Numbered from the stretch's first letter, positions 1 through 7,699 are shown. The stretch: 42,752 nucleotides of DNA from Acidobacteriota bacterium (GCA_027451805.1 DAIDIF010000078.1:1-42752); one strand, 5' to 3'. The notes: generated from the letters alone by a model not told the origin. Numbers and translations are program-made.

Positions 1-3000
1 GTGCCAACCGCGACCTCGCAGCGCAGCGTGCCGGTGGGGCTATTGGAGGCGAACCGCCAACTGCTGAACCAGCAGTTGGCGGAGCGCGGCACGAAGTTGT
101 CGCTCACGCCGCTGCTGGGCTGGGCGGTGGTGCGGGCGGCGCAAGACTTCCCTGCCCTCAACAGCGCCTTCGCCCTGGCCGAGGGCCAGCCCGCGCGGAT
201 CGCGCGGGCGCACGTCAATCTGGGCCTGGCGGTGGACGTCGAACGCGCGGCCGGGCGGTCGCTGCTGGTGCCGGTAGTGAAGCAGGCCGAGACGATGACG
301 TTTGCCGGATTCGCCGAGGCGTGCGAGCGGCTGATCGGCGCGGCGCGCCGCGGCAAGATCGCGCCCGAGGATTTGCAGGGGGCGACGCTGAGCCTGACCA
401 ATCCGGGCACGCTGGGCACGCGCGCGTCGGTGCCGCGGCTGATGGCGGGCCAGTCGGCGATCGTGGCGGCGGGGGCGCTGGGGTATCCGCCCGGGTTTGA
501 GGCGGTGCCCGAGGCGACGCTGCGCGTGCTGGGCGTGGGCAAGAGCGTCACCCTGGCCTGCACCTACGACCACCGCATCGTGCAGGGGGCGGAGTCGGGC
601 GCGTTCCTGGCGCGGATCGAGGCGCTGCTGCGCGGCGCGGACGGGTTTTATGAGCGCCTCTTCACCGACCTGGGCATCGGCGTGAACCCGGTCCGGACGC
701 TGCCCGGCGCGGTGGCGGCGCCGGCGGCGGCCGCGGCCGAACCCGACCTGGACAGCGTGCGCCAGCAGGTCGCGGTCAACCAACTGGTGCATGCCTTCCG
801 CGTGCGCGGCCATCTCCAAGCCGACGTGGACCCGCTGCGCATGAAGGCGGTGGAAGCACATCCGGAACTCGATCCCGCGCATTACGGTCTCACGGCGGAC
901 GACCTGGAGCGGGCGTTCCTGTGCCCGCTGGCCGGCCGGCCGGCGGAGGCGGGCGAGACCTGCACCCTCAAGGACATCCTGCACGTGCTGCGCGCCACCT
1001 ACTGCGGCACGCTGGCGCTGGAGTTCATGCACCTGCAGCGGCTGGAGGAGCGGCAGTGGCTGCAGGCGCAGCTCGAGCCGCGCGCCGGCCGGCGCGACGT
1101 GGGCGCGGAGCAGCAGCGCCGGATCCTGCACAAGCTGACCGAGGCGGAGGAGTTCGAGCACCTGCTGCAGGCGCGCTTCGTCGGCCACAAGCGCTTCTCG
1201 CTGGAGGGCGCCGAGGCGCTGATTCCCGCGCTCGATGCCTATCTCGAGCGCGCGGCCGAGGCGGGCGCGGAGGAGATCGTGCTGGGCATGTCGCACCGCG
1301 GCCGGCTGAACGTGCTGGTGACGATCCTGGGCGTGTCGATGCGGGAGATGTTCTCCAAGTTCGAGGACCTCGATCCCGACAGCGTCGACGGCTCGGGCGA
1401 CGTGAAGTATCACCTCGGCGCGCTGGGCCGGCACACCACCGCCTCGGGGCGGGAGTTGGCGATCGAGATGATCAACAACCCCAGCCACCTGGAGGCGGTC
1501 GACCCGGTGACGGAGGGGAGCGCGCGGGCGCGGCAGTCGCTGCGCGGCGACGCCGAACACGGCGCCGGCCGCGGACGCCGGGTGATGCCGCTGCTCATCC
1601 ACGGTGACGCCGCCTTCGCCGGCCAGGGGGTGGTGGCGGAGACGCTGAATCTGTCGCAACTGGGCGGCTACCGCACCGGCGGGACGCTGCACTTCGTGGT
1701 CAACAACCAGATCGGCTTCACCACCTCGCCCGCCGGGGCACGCTCCTCGCTCTACTGCACCGACATCGCGCGCACCGTGCAGGCGCCGATCTTCCACGTC
1801 AACGGCGACGATCCCGAGGCGGTGGCGCGGGCCACGGAGCTGGCCTTCGCCTTCCGGCAGCGGTTCCAGAAGGACGTGGTGGTGGACATTGTCTGCTACC
1901 GGCGGCACGGCCACAACGAGGCCGACGATCCCTCGCTCACCGCCCCGGTGCTGTATCGCACCATCGACGAACACCCCTCGGTGCGCGCGCTCTACGCCGG
2001 CAAGCTGCACCAGGCGGGCGTGGCGCCGGATCCGGAGGCCGAGCGGCGCGCGGTGCGGCAGGCGCTGGAGGATGCCTCGGCGCGGCCGACGGCGATGTTC
2101 GACACCGACCCGGCCACCGGAACGGTGAGCGAGCCGCCGACGGCGGTGGCCGCGGCCACGCTGGCGGCGGCGGGCGAGCGGCTGGCGGCGCTACCCGAAG
2201 GCTTTCATCTCCACCCCAAGCTCAAGACGTTCCTGGAGCGGCGGCGGCAGGCGGCGGCGGGCCAGGTGGCGGTGGATTGGTCGCTGGCCGAAGCGCTCGC
2301 TCTGGGCACGCTGGCGCTGGAGGCGACGCCGGTGCGCCTCAGCGGCCAGGACACCGGGCGCGGCACGTTCAGCCAGCGGCACGCGGTGCTCTACGACCAC
2401 GAGACCGGCGCGCCCTACATCCCGCTGGCGCATTTGGCGCCGGAGCAGCAGCCGGTGGAGGTGTACGACTCGCTGCTGTCGGAAGAGGCGGCGCTGGGGT
2501 TCGAGTTTGGCTACGCCATGACCCACCCGACGGCGCTGGTGCTGTGGGAGGCGCAGTTCGGCGATTTCGCCAACGGCGCGCAGGTGATCATCGACCAGTT
2601 CCTGGCGGCGTCGCAGACCAAGTGGTCGCGCGCCTGCGGCCTGGGGTTGCTGCTGCCCCACGGCTTCGAGGGCCAGGGGCCGGAGCACTCGAGCGCGCGC
2701 ATCGAGCGCTTCCTGGAGCTCTCGGCCGAGGACAACTGGCGCATCGTGAACTGCACCAGCGCGGCGCAGTACTTTCATCTGCTGCGCAGCCAGGGCCTGC
2801 GGCGGCCGCGGCGGCCGCTGGTGGTGTTCACGCCGAAGAGCCTGCTGCGCCATCCCGATGTCGCCTCGCCCTTGAGCGCGCTGGCCGGCGGCCGCTTCGA
2901 GCCCGTGCTGGGCGACACCGGCACGGCGCCGGATGCGGTACGCAAGGTGCTCCTGTGCTCGGGCAAGGTATATTTCGACCTGATCAAAGCACGCAAGGCG

Positions 3001-3294
3001 AAGGCCGCCGGGGACACGGCCATCGTGCGCGTCGAGCAGCTCTATCCCTTCCCGGCAGCGGAACTGGAGACGGCCATGGCGCAGTACCCCGGCGCGCAGG
3101 AGCTGCGCTGGGTGCAGGAAGAGCCCGAAAACATGGGGGCGTGGACCTTCGCCGCGCCGCGGCTGCGCGAGTTGGCCGACGGCCGGCTCACGCTCAGCCA
3201 CGTCAGCCGCAAGCCCAGCCCCAGCCCCGCCACCGGCTCGCTCCGCCGCCACCAGCAGGAACAGGCGGCGCTGCTGGAGCAGGCGCTGGCCTAA
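1..3294 (+). CDS. kgd: Multifunctional 2-oxoglutarate decarboxylase/dehydrogenase, E2-E1 fusion (5' partial)
   Basis: This encodes the TCA-cycle enzyme that decarboxylates 2-oxoglutarate with thiamine diphosphate and passes the succinyl group to an attached E2-type acyltransferase domain. Residues 1-230 are the E2 catalytic domain (SLTNPGTLGT; TYDHRIVQGAESG near residue 190). After a linker follows the E1 part: SHRGRLNVL near 430, the TPP-binding stretch GDAAFAGQG to NNQIGFTT near 535-575, RRHGHNEADDPS near 635, and a C-terminal transketolase-like domain. The order matches actinobacterial Kgd/OdhA and not stand-alone SucA. The first codon shown is GTG, but the protein aligns in mid-domain with Kgd (IPTATS region), so the gene must begin upstream of the window. 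It is convergent with the HD-GYP gene. Function is confident; the fused architecture is seen directly. Confidence 0.93.
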   Translation: MPTATSQRSVPVGLLEANRQLLNQQLAERGTKLSLTPLLGWAVVRAAQDFPALNSAFALAEGQPARIARAHVNLGLAVDVERAAGRSLLVPVVKQAETMTFAGFAEACERLIGAARRGKIAPEDLQGATLSLTNPGTLGTRASVPRLMAGQSAIVAAGALGYPPGFEAVPEATLRVLGVGKSVTLACTYDHRIVQGAESGAFLARIEALLRGADGFYERLFTDLGIGVNPVRTLPGAVAAPAAAAAEPDLDSVRQQVAVNQLVHAFRVRGHLQADVDPLRMKAVEAHPELDPAHYGLTADDLERAFLCPLAGRPAEAGETCTLKDILHVLRATYCGTLALEFMHLQRLEERQWLQAQLEPRAGRRDVGAEQQRRILHKLTEAEEFEHLLQARFVGHKRFSLEGAEALIPALDAYLERAAEAGAEEIVLGMSHRGRLNVLVTILGVSMREMFSKFEDLDPDSVDGSGDVKYHLGALGRHTTASGRELAIEMINNPSHLEAVDPVTEGSARARQSLRGDAEHGAGRGRRVMPLLIHGDAAFAGQGVVAETLNLSQLGGYRTGGTLHFVVNNQIGFTTSPAGARSSLYCTDIARTVQAPIFHVNGDDPEAVARATELAFAFRQRFQKDVVVDIVCYRRHGHNEADDPSLTAPVLYRTIDEHPSVRALYAGKLHQAGVAPDPEAERRAVRQALEDASARPTAMFDTDPATGTVSEPPTAVAAATLAAAGERLAALPEGFHLHPKLKTFLERRRQAAAGQVAVDWSLAEALALGTLALEATPVRLSGQDTGRGTFSQRHAVLYDHETGAPYIPLAHLAPEQQPVEVYDSLLSEEAALGFEFGYAMTHPTALVLWEAQFGDFANGAQVIIDQFLAASQTKWSRACGLGLLLPHGFEGQGPEHSSARIERFLELSAEDNWRIVNCTSAAQYFHLLRSQGLRRPRRPLVVFTPKSLLRHPDVASPLSALAGGRFEPVLGDTGTAPDAVRKVLLCSGKVYFDLIKARKAKAAGDTAIVRVEQLYPFPAAELETAMAQYPGAQELRWVQEEPENMGAWTFAAPRLRELADGRLTLSHVSRKPSPSPATGSLRRHQQEQAALLEQALA

Positions 3295-3299
3295 CCCCA

Positions 3300-3324
3300 G
3301 CCGCGCGCACGAGGCCGGCGCGGC
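3300..3324. terminator. GC-rich hairpin between convergent kgd and HD-GYP genes
   Basis: GCCGCGC (3300-3306) pairs perfectly with GCGCGGC (3318-3324) around an 11-nt loop, in the 46-bp gap between two convergent stop codons. The position suits a bidirectional terminator. There is no T-tract on either side, so intrinsic termination is uncertain. Confidence 0.35.
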
Positions 3325-3340
3325 GGTGTCGCGGCACAGT

Positions 3341-3967
3341 TCAGGCGGAGGCGGCGGCGGCTTCCTGGGGCGCGGGCGTATAGATGTGCTGCGCGTAATC
3401 CACGAAGAGGGCGACCACCTCGGGATCGAACTGCGTGCCCGCCGCCTGGCCGAGGCGGGCGCAGGCTTCCGTGACCGGCATGCCGCGGCGGTAGGGGCGG
3501 TCGCTGATCATGGCGTGGAAGGCGTCCACCACCGCCAGGATGCGGGCACCGAGCGGAATCTCGCGGCCCTTGAGCTTGCCCGGATAGCCCAAGCCGTCCC
3601 AACGCTCGTGATGATGCAGGATATAGAGCGCCACCCACTCGAAGCCGGGCACCTGGCGCAGAATCGCCCAGCCGTATTCGGGATGGCGGCGCATGTTGGC
3701 GGCTTCGGTGGCATCCAGCCCCTGCTCCTTGTGCAGCACCTGGTCGGGGATGCCGATCTTGCCAATGTCGTGCAGGGTGGCGCTGATCTCCAGCTCGCGC
3801 AGTTGGCGCGTTTCCCAAACGTAATGGGCGCCCACGGCGATGGCGAGCTCGACGATTTGGGTGCTATGCACCCCGGTCCCCAGGTCGCGCAAGTCCACCA
3901 GCGCGCCCAAGGCGCAGGCCACTGCGTCCACGTACGACGCCGGAACGGCCTCAGCGGCCATGGCCAT
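3341..3967 (-). CDS. Stand-alone HD-GYP domain phosphodiesterase-like protein
   Basis: This is a cytoplasmic HD-GYP protein of about 206-208 residues, the family that degrades cyclic di-GMP. The HD motif (LHDIGKIGIPD) and the GYP signature (HHERWDGLGYP) are both intact, as is the later DAFHAMISDRPYR motif. No receiver, PAS or membrane segment is present, so the sensory input must come from elsewhere. The ORF track extends to 4180, but that N-terminal stretch is the out-of-frame shadow of the protease gene. I place the start at one of two neighbouring ATGs (3967 or 3961), neither with a clear ribosome site. The gene therefore overlaps the protease stop by 11-17 nt, which suggests translational coupling. 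Enzymatic activity is inferred from the motifs; the substrate is not shown. Confidence 0.85.
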   Translation of the reverse strand: MAMAAEAVPASYVDAVACALGALVDLRDLGTGVHSTQIVELAIAVGAHYVWETRQLRELEISATLHDIGKIGIPDQVLHKEQGLDATEAANMRRHPEYGWAILRQVPGFEWVALYILHHHERWDGLGYPGKLKGREIPLGARILAVVDAFHAMISDRPYRRGMPVTEACARLGQAAGTQFDPEVVALFVDYAQHIYTPAPQEAAAASA

Positions 3968-5867
3968 GGTCGCCGCGATTCTGATGCGGCGGCGGCGGCG
4001 CAGTCCGAAGCGCCCCCAGCACCTGCACCATGCCGTACCCCAGGGCGCCGTTGAGATCGCCGGGAATGGAGGGGTTCGACGTGCTCTCGATGTCGCTGCG
4101 GTTGGCGCTGCCGCTCTGGCGCAACTGCACCAGCAGCGCCGCTTCGCCGGCCACCACCGGTGTGCTGAACGAGGTGCCACTGGAGGTCGCCCAGATCAGG
4201 CCGAAGCCGGGGAAAGTGGTGAACAACTGCACGCCGGGCGCGGCCACGTCGGCATCCACGATCCCGCTCGAGGGATCGTAGTTGGAGAAGCCGGCGCGAT
4301 AGAAGACCGGATTGGGGATGCAGCCGGGAGTGGGGTTGCTGGCGCTGGGCGCCGGGGCGTTGCAGCCATCAACCGCCCCCACGCCCATGACGCCGGGCAA
4401 GGAGGCGGGATAGACTGGCACGGCGCTGTCGCTGTTGCCGGCGGCGGCGACCACAACTATACCCTTGCTAACCGCCTCGGCGATGGCCGCCCGGACGTAG
4501 GGGTCGAGACCGGTGGCGCTGAAGCTGAGGTTGATGACGTTGGCGTGATGGTCAATCGCCCAAGTCAACGACTGATAGATCGCCGCCGCGGTCGCGGTGC
4601 CGCCCGGGCCGAAGGCCTTGATGGGCAGAATCTTGGCTTCCGGGGCGACCAGATGGATGAGGCCCGCGACCGAAGTGCCGTGCCCGAAGTCGGGGTCGCA
4701 GCTCAGGATATTTTCGATCAGCTTGAACACCAGGCTGATCAACTGCTGATTGCCGTTGAGCACCGAAGCGGTGGACTGATTCAGATAAGACAGGGTGTTG
4801 GGCAGGATGGTACCGGCGGCGAGCGGCGGGTCGGGGCAGCCGTTCAGCACCGAGGCCGTGCTCTGGTCCAGCAGCCAGTCCACACCGCCGCGCGCGCCGT
4901 TGAGCACCGAGGCGGTGCTCTGATCGAGGCCAAAGCCGCCGCTGTCGAGCGTGCTCAGCGTCGTGGCGCCGTTAAGCACCGAGGCGGTGCTTTGGCCGTC
5001 CAGCGAGGTCCCTGAGGCCTGACCCAGATCGGCGAAGGCGGACCAGTTGGGCGAGTTGTCGTAGAAGTTCCAGCCCTCGTGCCGCAGGAGCACCTTGCGC
5101 AGCACCGGGTTGAACTGATCCACACCGTTATCAATCAGCGCCACGACCACGCCCTTGCCGGTGGCGATGTCGTGCGCCTCTTCGCCGGCGGCGACCTGCC
5201 CGACCAACGGCTGATTCACATACTGCGCGGGCGCACGGCTGCCGAAGTAGTTGACTTCCGAGTTGAGCACCGAGGCCGTGCTCTGGTCCAGGGTCACGGT
5301 TTCGCCGTTCAGGAAGGAAACTGTGGTCTGCCCGTTGAGGACCGAGGCCGTGGACTGTCCGTTCAACACCGAGGCCGTGGACTGCCCGTTCAACACCGAA
5401 GCCGTGGACTGCCCGTTCAACACCGAAGCCGTGGACTGTCCGTTCAGCACCGAAGCCGTGGACTGTCCGTTCAGCACCGAAGCCGTGGACTGTCCGTTCA
5501 ACACCGAAGCCGTGGACTGTCCGTTCAGCACCGAAGCCGTGGACTGCCCGTTCATGCGAACGTAGGTATTAAGACTGGCGGTACCCGCGGAGGGATCGGA
5601 CTTGATCTCGTTCAGCAGTTGCTGATCGCTCGTGCCATTGGTGGAAGTGACCAGATAAAGGTCGCGGTGGGGGTTGAGGCGGACCGAGGTGACGGAATAC
5701 CGGGCGTCGAAGGCGGCAACCTGGTTGGGCTTGAGCGTCACCAGGACGCCATCGCTGGTGACGGTGCCGGCGAGCGCAACGCAGGTTCCCAGCAGCAGTC
5801 CGGCCGTGATGGCGGCCAAGGCCATCGGACGCCGGCAACAACGATTCACCCAAGTAGCGACAGTCAT
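3951..5867 (-). CDS. Secreted S8 subtilisin-like protease with QSTASVLN nonapeptide repeats
   Basis: This is a 638-residue subtilase. Starting at ATG 5867 gives a good ribosome site (GGGAG, 8 nt away) and an N-terminus with Arg residues followed by a hydrophobic signal segment (MALAAITAGLLLG, cleavage after VALA). A prodomain-like region (about 35-105) precedes eight perfect tandem GQSTASVLN units (107-178) and a degenerate ninth. The catalytic domain follows with Asp in ALIDNGVD (246), His in DFGHGTSVAG (396), oxyanion Asn in AAAGNSD (478) and Ser in SSGTSFSTP (566). The Asp-His spacing of 150 residues is far longer than the 30-60 usual in subtilases; the extra segment carries four more exact QSTASVLN copies. 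The C-terminus is Pro/His-rich. All catalytic residues are intact. It lies between a beta-sandwich-like gene and an HD-GYP gene on the same strand. The role of the repeats is unknown. Confidence 0.9.
   Translation of the reverse strand: MTVATWVNRCCRRPMALAAITAGLLLGTCVALAGTVTSDGVLVTLKPNQVAAFDARYSVTSVRLNPHRDLYLVTSTNGTSDQQLLNEIKSDPSAGTASLNTYVRMNGQSTASVLNGQSTASVLNGQSTASVLNGQSTASVLNGQSTASVLNGQSTASVLNGQSTASVLNGQSTASVLNGQTTVSFLNGETVTLDQSTASVLNSEVNYFGSRAPAQYVNQPLVGQVAAGEEAHDIATGKGVVVALIDNGVDQFNPVLRKVLLRHEGWNFYDNSPNWSAFADLGQASGTSLDGQSTASVLNGATTLSTLDSGGFGLDQSTASVLNGARGGVDWLLDQSTASVLNGCPDPPLAAGTILPNTLSYLNQSTASVLNGNQQLISLVFKLIENILSCDPDFGHGTSVAGLIHLVAPEAKILPIKAFGPGGTATAAAIYQSLTWAIDHHANVINLSFSATGLDPYVRAAIAEAVSKGIVVVAAAGNSDSAVPVYPASLPGVMGVGAVDGCNAPAPSASNPTPGCIPNPVFYRAGFSNYDPSSGIVDADVAAPGVQLFTTFPGFGLIWATSSGTSFSTPVVAGEAALLVQLRQSGSANRSDIESTSNPSIPGDLNGALGYGMVQVLGALRTAPPPPHQNRGDHGHGR
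4755..5285 (-). repeat. Five dispersed exact QSTASVLN copies within the protease gene
   Basis: Exact octapeptide copies lie at 5262-5285 (just before the catalytic domain) and at 4971-4994, 4899-4922, 4842-4865 and 4755-4778 (inside the Asp-His insertion). Three are introduced by LDQ, one by LDGQ and one by LNQ. Four use AGC for the first Ser where the tandem units use TCC, and Thr alternates ACG/ACC, yet the peptide never changes. Weaker echoes (GATTLSTLD, PNTLSYLN) sit between them. Confidence 0.95.
5307..5552 (-). repeat. In-frame 27-bp tandem array encoding GQSTASVLN (8 perfect units plus 1 degenerate)
   Basis: Eight 27-bp units (5334-5552) encode identical GQSTASVLN nonapeptides, followed by a diverged unit encoding GQTTVSFLN (5307-5333). 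The units differ only at synonymous positions: Gly GGA/GGG, Ala GCC/GCT, Val GTC/GTG and Leu CTC/TTG/CTG. There are no spacers and the frame is kept throughout, so this is a coding repeat and not a CRISPR array. Confidence 0.97.
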
Positions 5868-5939
5868 TTGCACTCTCCCGTTGGTATCCATGGCTGCACT
5901 GCTGCTGCTCTTCTCATTTTCGGCGGGATGCACCATGCG

Positions 5940-5953
5940 CTTGAACGTTCAAG
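5940..5953. promoter_or_regulatory. Perfect 14-bp palindrome upstream of the subtilase gene
   Basis: CTTGAACGTTCAAG is a perfect palindrome about 73 bp before the protease start and overlapping the TGA of the preceding gene. With no loop it is a better candidate for a dimeric DNA-binding protein site than for an RNA hairpin. A related palindrome (TTGA-N4-TCAA) lies upstream of the preceding gene. Confidence 0.35.
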
Positions 5954-6437
5954 GCATGGGCACCGGCGCGATGTCATAGCGCCGGCCGCCGGCGACCAGT
6001 CCCAGACGCCACGGCCCGTTATTTGCAGGCGTCAGGGCGAACTCCCCCCACTCGTTGGTCCGCACGGCGCGCGACAGGCCGCCGGCGGCTTCCTCGCATA
6101 ATTCGACCGCGCAGCCGGCCCAAGCTTCGCCCGAAGGGCAAAAGACCTGACCCACCACACTCCAACCTTCCTGGCGGCCGAGCCGCTCGACCATGACCTC
6201 CAGCGCCGGAGAATCGGCGCTGTCGGACTCGAGCTCATAGACGCAGTGGCGACGGGTACGCAGGCCGCGCACGCTCAGCGCGGGCCCGGTCACACTATCA
6301 AATTGCAACCTGGCAGCAGAGAAACGAGGGCGAAATTTTGCCGACGCTGGGGCGATCGCCCGGGCCAACGCACACTGTGTGCTACTGCTGGGCACGGGTT
6401 CAATATCCCACGAACCAAAGGAAAAATGCTCGGCCAT
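5949..6437 (-). CDS. Hypothetical protein with C-terminal carboxypeptidase-regulatory-like beta-sandwich
   Basis: This 162-residue protein lacks a signal peptide. ATG 6437 is chosen because GGAAGTGAG lies just upstream; the longer ORF to 6542 has no support. The N-terminal half (FSFGSWDIEPVP onward) is unrecognised. The C-terminal half (WSVVGQVFCPSGEAWAG, then TNEWGEFAL and GPWRLGLVAGGRRYDI) has the pattern of carboxypeptidase-regulatory/transthyretin-like beta-sandwich domains, where a G-x-V-xx-PSG strand is followed by T-xE-GEF. It lies 81 bp upstream of the subtilase on the same strand, with its own upstream palindrome and TATAAT box. I infer that the two act together, perhaps by binding or regulation; nothing catalytic is visible. 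Confidence 0.7.
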   Translation of the reverse strand: MAEHFSFGSWDIEPVPSSSTQCALARAIAPASAKFRPRFSAARLQFDSVTGPALSVRGLRTRRHCVYELESDSADSPALEVMVERLGRQEGWSVVGQVFCPSGEAWAGCAVELCEEAAGGLSRAVRTNEWGEFALTPANNGPWRLGLVAGGRRYDIAPVPMP

Positions 6438-6492
6438 AGGACTCACTTCCGGGGGAATAGCGAGTCTGCCCCTTATCCGAACCAAACCAGTC

Positions 6493-6507
6493 ACTGGCGA
6501 AGCCAGT
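6493..6507. other. Small inverted repeat in the leader of the 162-residue gene
   Basis: ACTGGC-gaa-GCCAGT forms a perfect 6-bp stem with a 3-nt loop. If the TATAAT at 6525-6530 is used, this hairpin falls in the 5' untranslated region of the minus-strand transcript. A function is not evident. Confidence 0.3.
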
Positions 6508-6524
6508 CTTGGTACAACGCGCCG

Positions 6525-6530
6525 ATTATA
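6525..6530 (-). promoter_or_regulatory. Possible -10 box (TATAAT) for the hypothetical-subtilase-HD-GYP operon
   Basis: On the minus strand a perfect TATAAT lies about 88 bp before the start at 6437, in the only sizeable gap (155 bp) upstream of this gene trio. No good -35 hexamer is found at 16-18 bp spacing, so the call is tentative. Confidence 0.35.
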
Positions 6531-6575
6531 TCGGAACGGCAAGAAGGAAGGGGGAAAAGTTTCATTATGTCAGTA

Positions 6576-6587
6576 TTGACATGTCAA
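6576..6587. promoter_or_regulatory. Perfect 12-bp palindrome TTGACATGTCAA
   Basis: TTGACATGTCAA lies just downstream of ltaE and upstream of the protease operon. An adjacent partial repeat gives TGTCA-gtat-TGACA-TGTCA. Its outer bases (TTGA...TCAA) match those of the palindrome at 5940-5953, so both could be sites for one regulator. Confidence 0.3.
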
Positions 6588-6592
6588 GCCGC

Positions 6593-7696
6593 CTACTGGC
6601 GCTCGATGACCGCGCGCAGGGCGAACAGCGCCTCGTCGCACTGGGTCTGGTCCACGTCGCAGTGCGTGACGAAGCGGATGCGGCGGCCATCGAGCGCGCT
6701 CGCCAGCACGTTGCGCTCGGCAAGCTTGGCGACCACGGCAGGAGCGGTGAACTCGGTTTGGCCGACGTCGCCGATCACGATGTTGGTGGCGACCTGATCG
6801 AGGGCGACGGAGACGCCCGCAATCGAGGCCAGGCCCGCGGCGAGATGGCGGGCCAGAGCATGATCCTGCGCGAGGCGCCCGGGGCCGCTTTCGAGCGCGA
6901 CCAGACCGGCAGCCGCCAAAACGCCGGCCTGGCGCATGCCCCCGCCCAGCATCTTGCGCACGATGCGGGCTTGATGAATGAACTCGGTGCTGCCCAACAG
7001 CAGTGAGCCGGCGGGCGCCCCGAGGCCCTTGGACAGGCAAAACATGAGTGAATCGAAGGGCGTGGTGAGCTGGGTGACCGGCAAGTCCAGGGCGGCGGCG
7101 GCATTGAAGATGCGTGCGCCGTCGAGGTGGACGGGAACCTCGCGGCGATGCAGCTCATCGCACAGATGTTGGCAGGCGGCAGCCGAAGTGACGATGCCGC
7201 CCGCCAAGTTGTGGGTGTTTTCGAGCACAACCAGACCGGTGCGGGCCTTGTTGTAAGGATCCTGCAGGCGCAGGGCGGGCTCGACCAGCGCCCAGCTCAG
7301 GCGACCGGAAGGAGCCTCCACCGGGCGGAACTGGCAGCCGGAAAAGGCGGCGGCCATGCCCATCTCCAGGTTGAAGAGGTGGGAGCGGACTTCGACGATC
7401 GCTTCCTGGCCGGGGCGGGTGTGGAGGTGAACAGCGATCTGGTTGGCCATGGTGCCGGTGGGCACGAAAAGCGCGGCTTCGCGCTCGAACAGCGCGGCGG
7501 CGCGGGCCTGGAGGCGGTTGACGGTGGGGTCTTCGCCGTAGACGTCGTCGCCGACCTCGGCCACCATCATGGCGCGTCGCATTTCGGGCGAGGGTCTGGT
7601 GACCGTGTCGCTGCGGAGGTCCACGGCGCGGCGCACGCCGCGGTGGTTCATCTCTTCGACCTCGGTCAGGCCCTTCGGGCTGAAGCGTCCGCGCAT
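6593..7696 (-). CDS. ltaE: Low-specificity L-threonine aldolase
   Basis: This is a PLP enzyme of fold type I that cleaves L-threonine or L-allo-threonine to glycine and acetaldehyde. Family hallmarks are VDLRSDTVTRPSPEM at the N-terminus, GDDVYGEDPTVN, PTGTMANQ, HLDGARIFNA (PLP-binding Asp region) and FCLSKGLGAPAGS, which carries the lysine expected to form the Schiff base. Length is close to the usual 340-360. Two starts are possible: ATG 7696, which has TAAGCT 5 nt upstream (leaderless-like), or ATG 7651 (MNHRGVRRAVDL), which has GAGG upstream and fits the family N-terminus better. It follows hemW by 3 nt, so it is probably co-transcribed with it. Confidence 0.93.
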   Translation of the reverse strand: MRGRFSPKGLTEVEEMNHRGVRRAVDLRSDTVTRPSPEMRRAMMVAEVGDDVYGEDPTVNRLQARAAALFEREAALFVPTGTMANQIAVHLHTRPGQEAIVEVRSHLFNLEMGMAAAFSGCQFRPVEAPSGRLSWALVEPALRLQDPYNKARTGLVVLENTHNLAGGIVTSAAACQHLCDELHRREVPVHLDGARIFNAAAALDLPVTQLTTPFDSLMFCLSKGLGAPAGSLLLGSTEFIHQARIVRKMLGGGMRQAGVLAAAGLVALESGPGRLAQDHALARHLAAGLASIAGVSVALDQVATNIVIGDVGQTEFTAPAVVAKLAERNVLASALDGRRIRFVTHCDVDQTQCDEALFALRAVIERQ

Positions 7697-7699
7697 AGT

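Noticed and set aside
40-2010. 656-residue minus-strand ORF
   Set aside because: It is antisense to the well-supported oxoglutarate dehydrogenase and has no recognisable motif.
3968-4180. Extended N-terminus of the HD-GYP ORF
   Set aside because: It is Arg/Trp/Cys-rich and overlaps the protease in another frame; the HD-GYP-like sequence starts after 3967.
5307-5552. 27-bp repeats at first sight like a CRISPR array or minisatellite
   Set aside because: Units abut without spacers, keep frame inside a signal-peptide subtilase, and vary only at synonymous sites, so it is a coding repeat.
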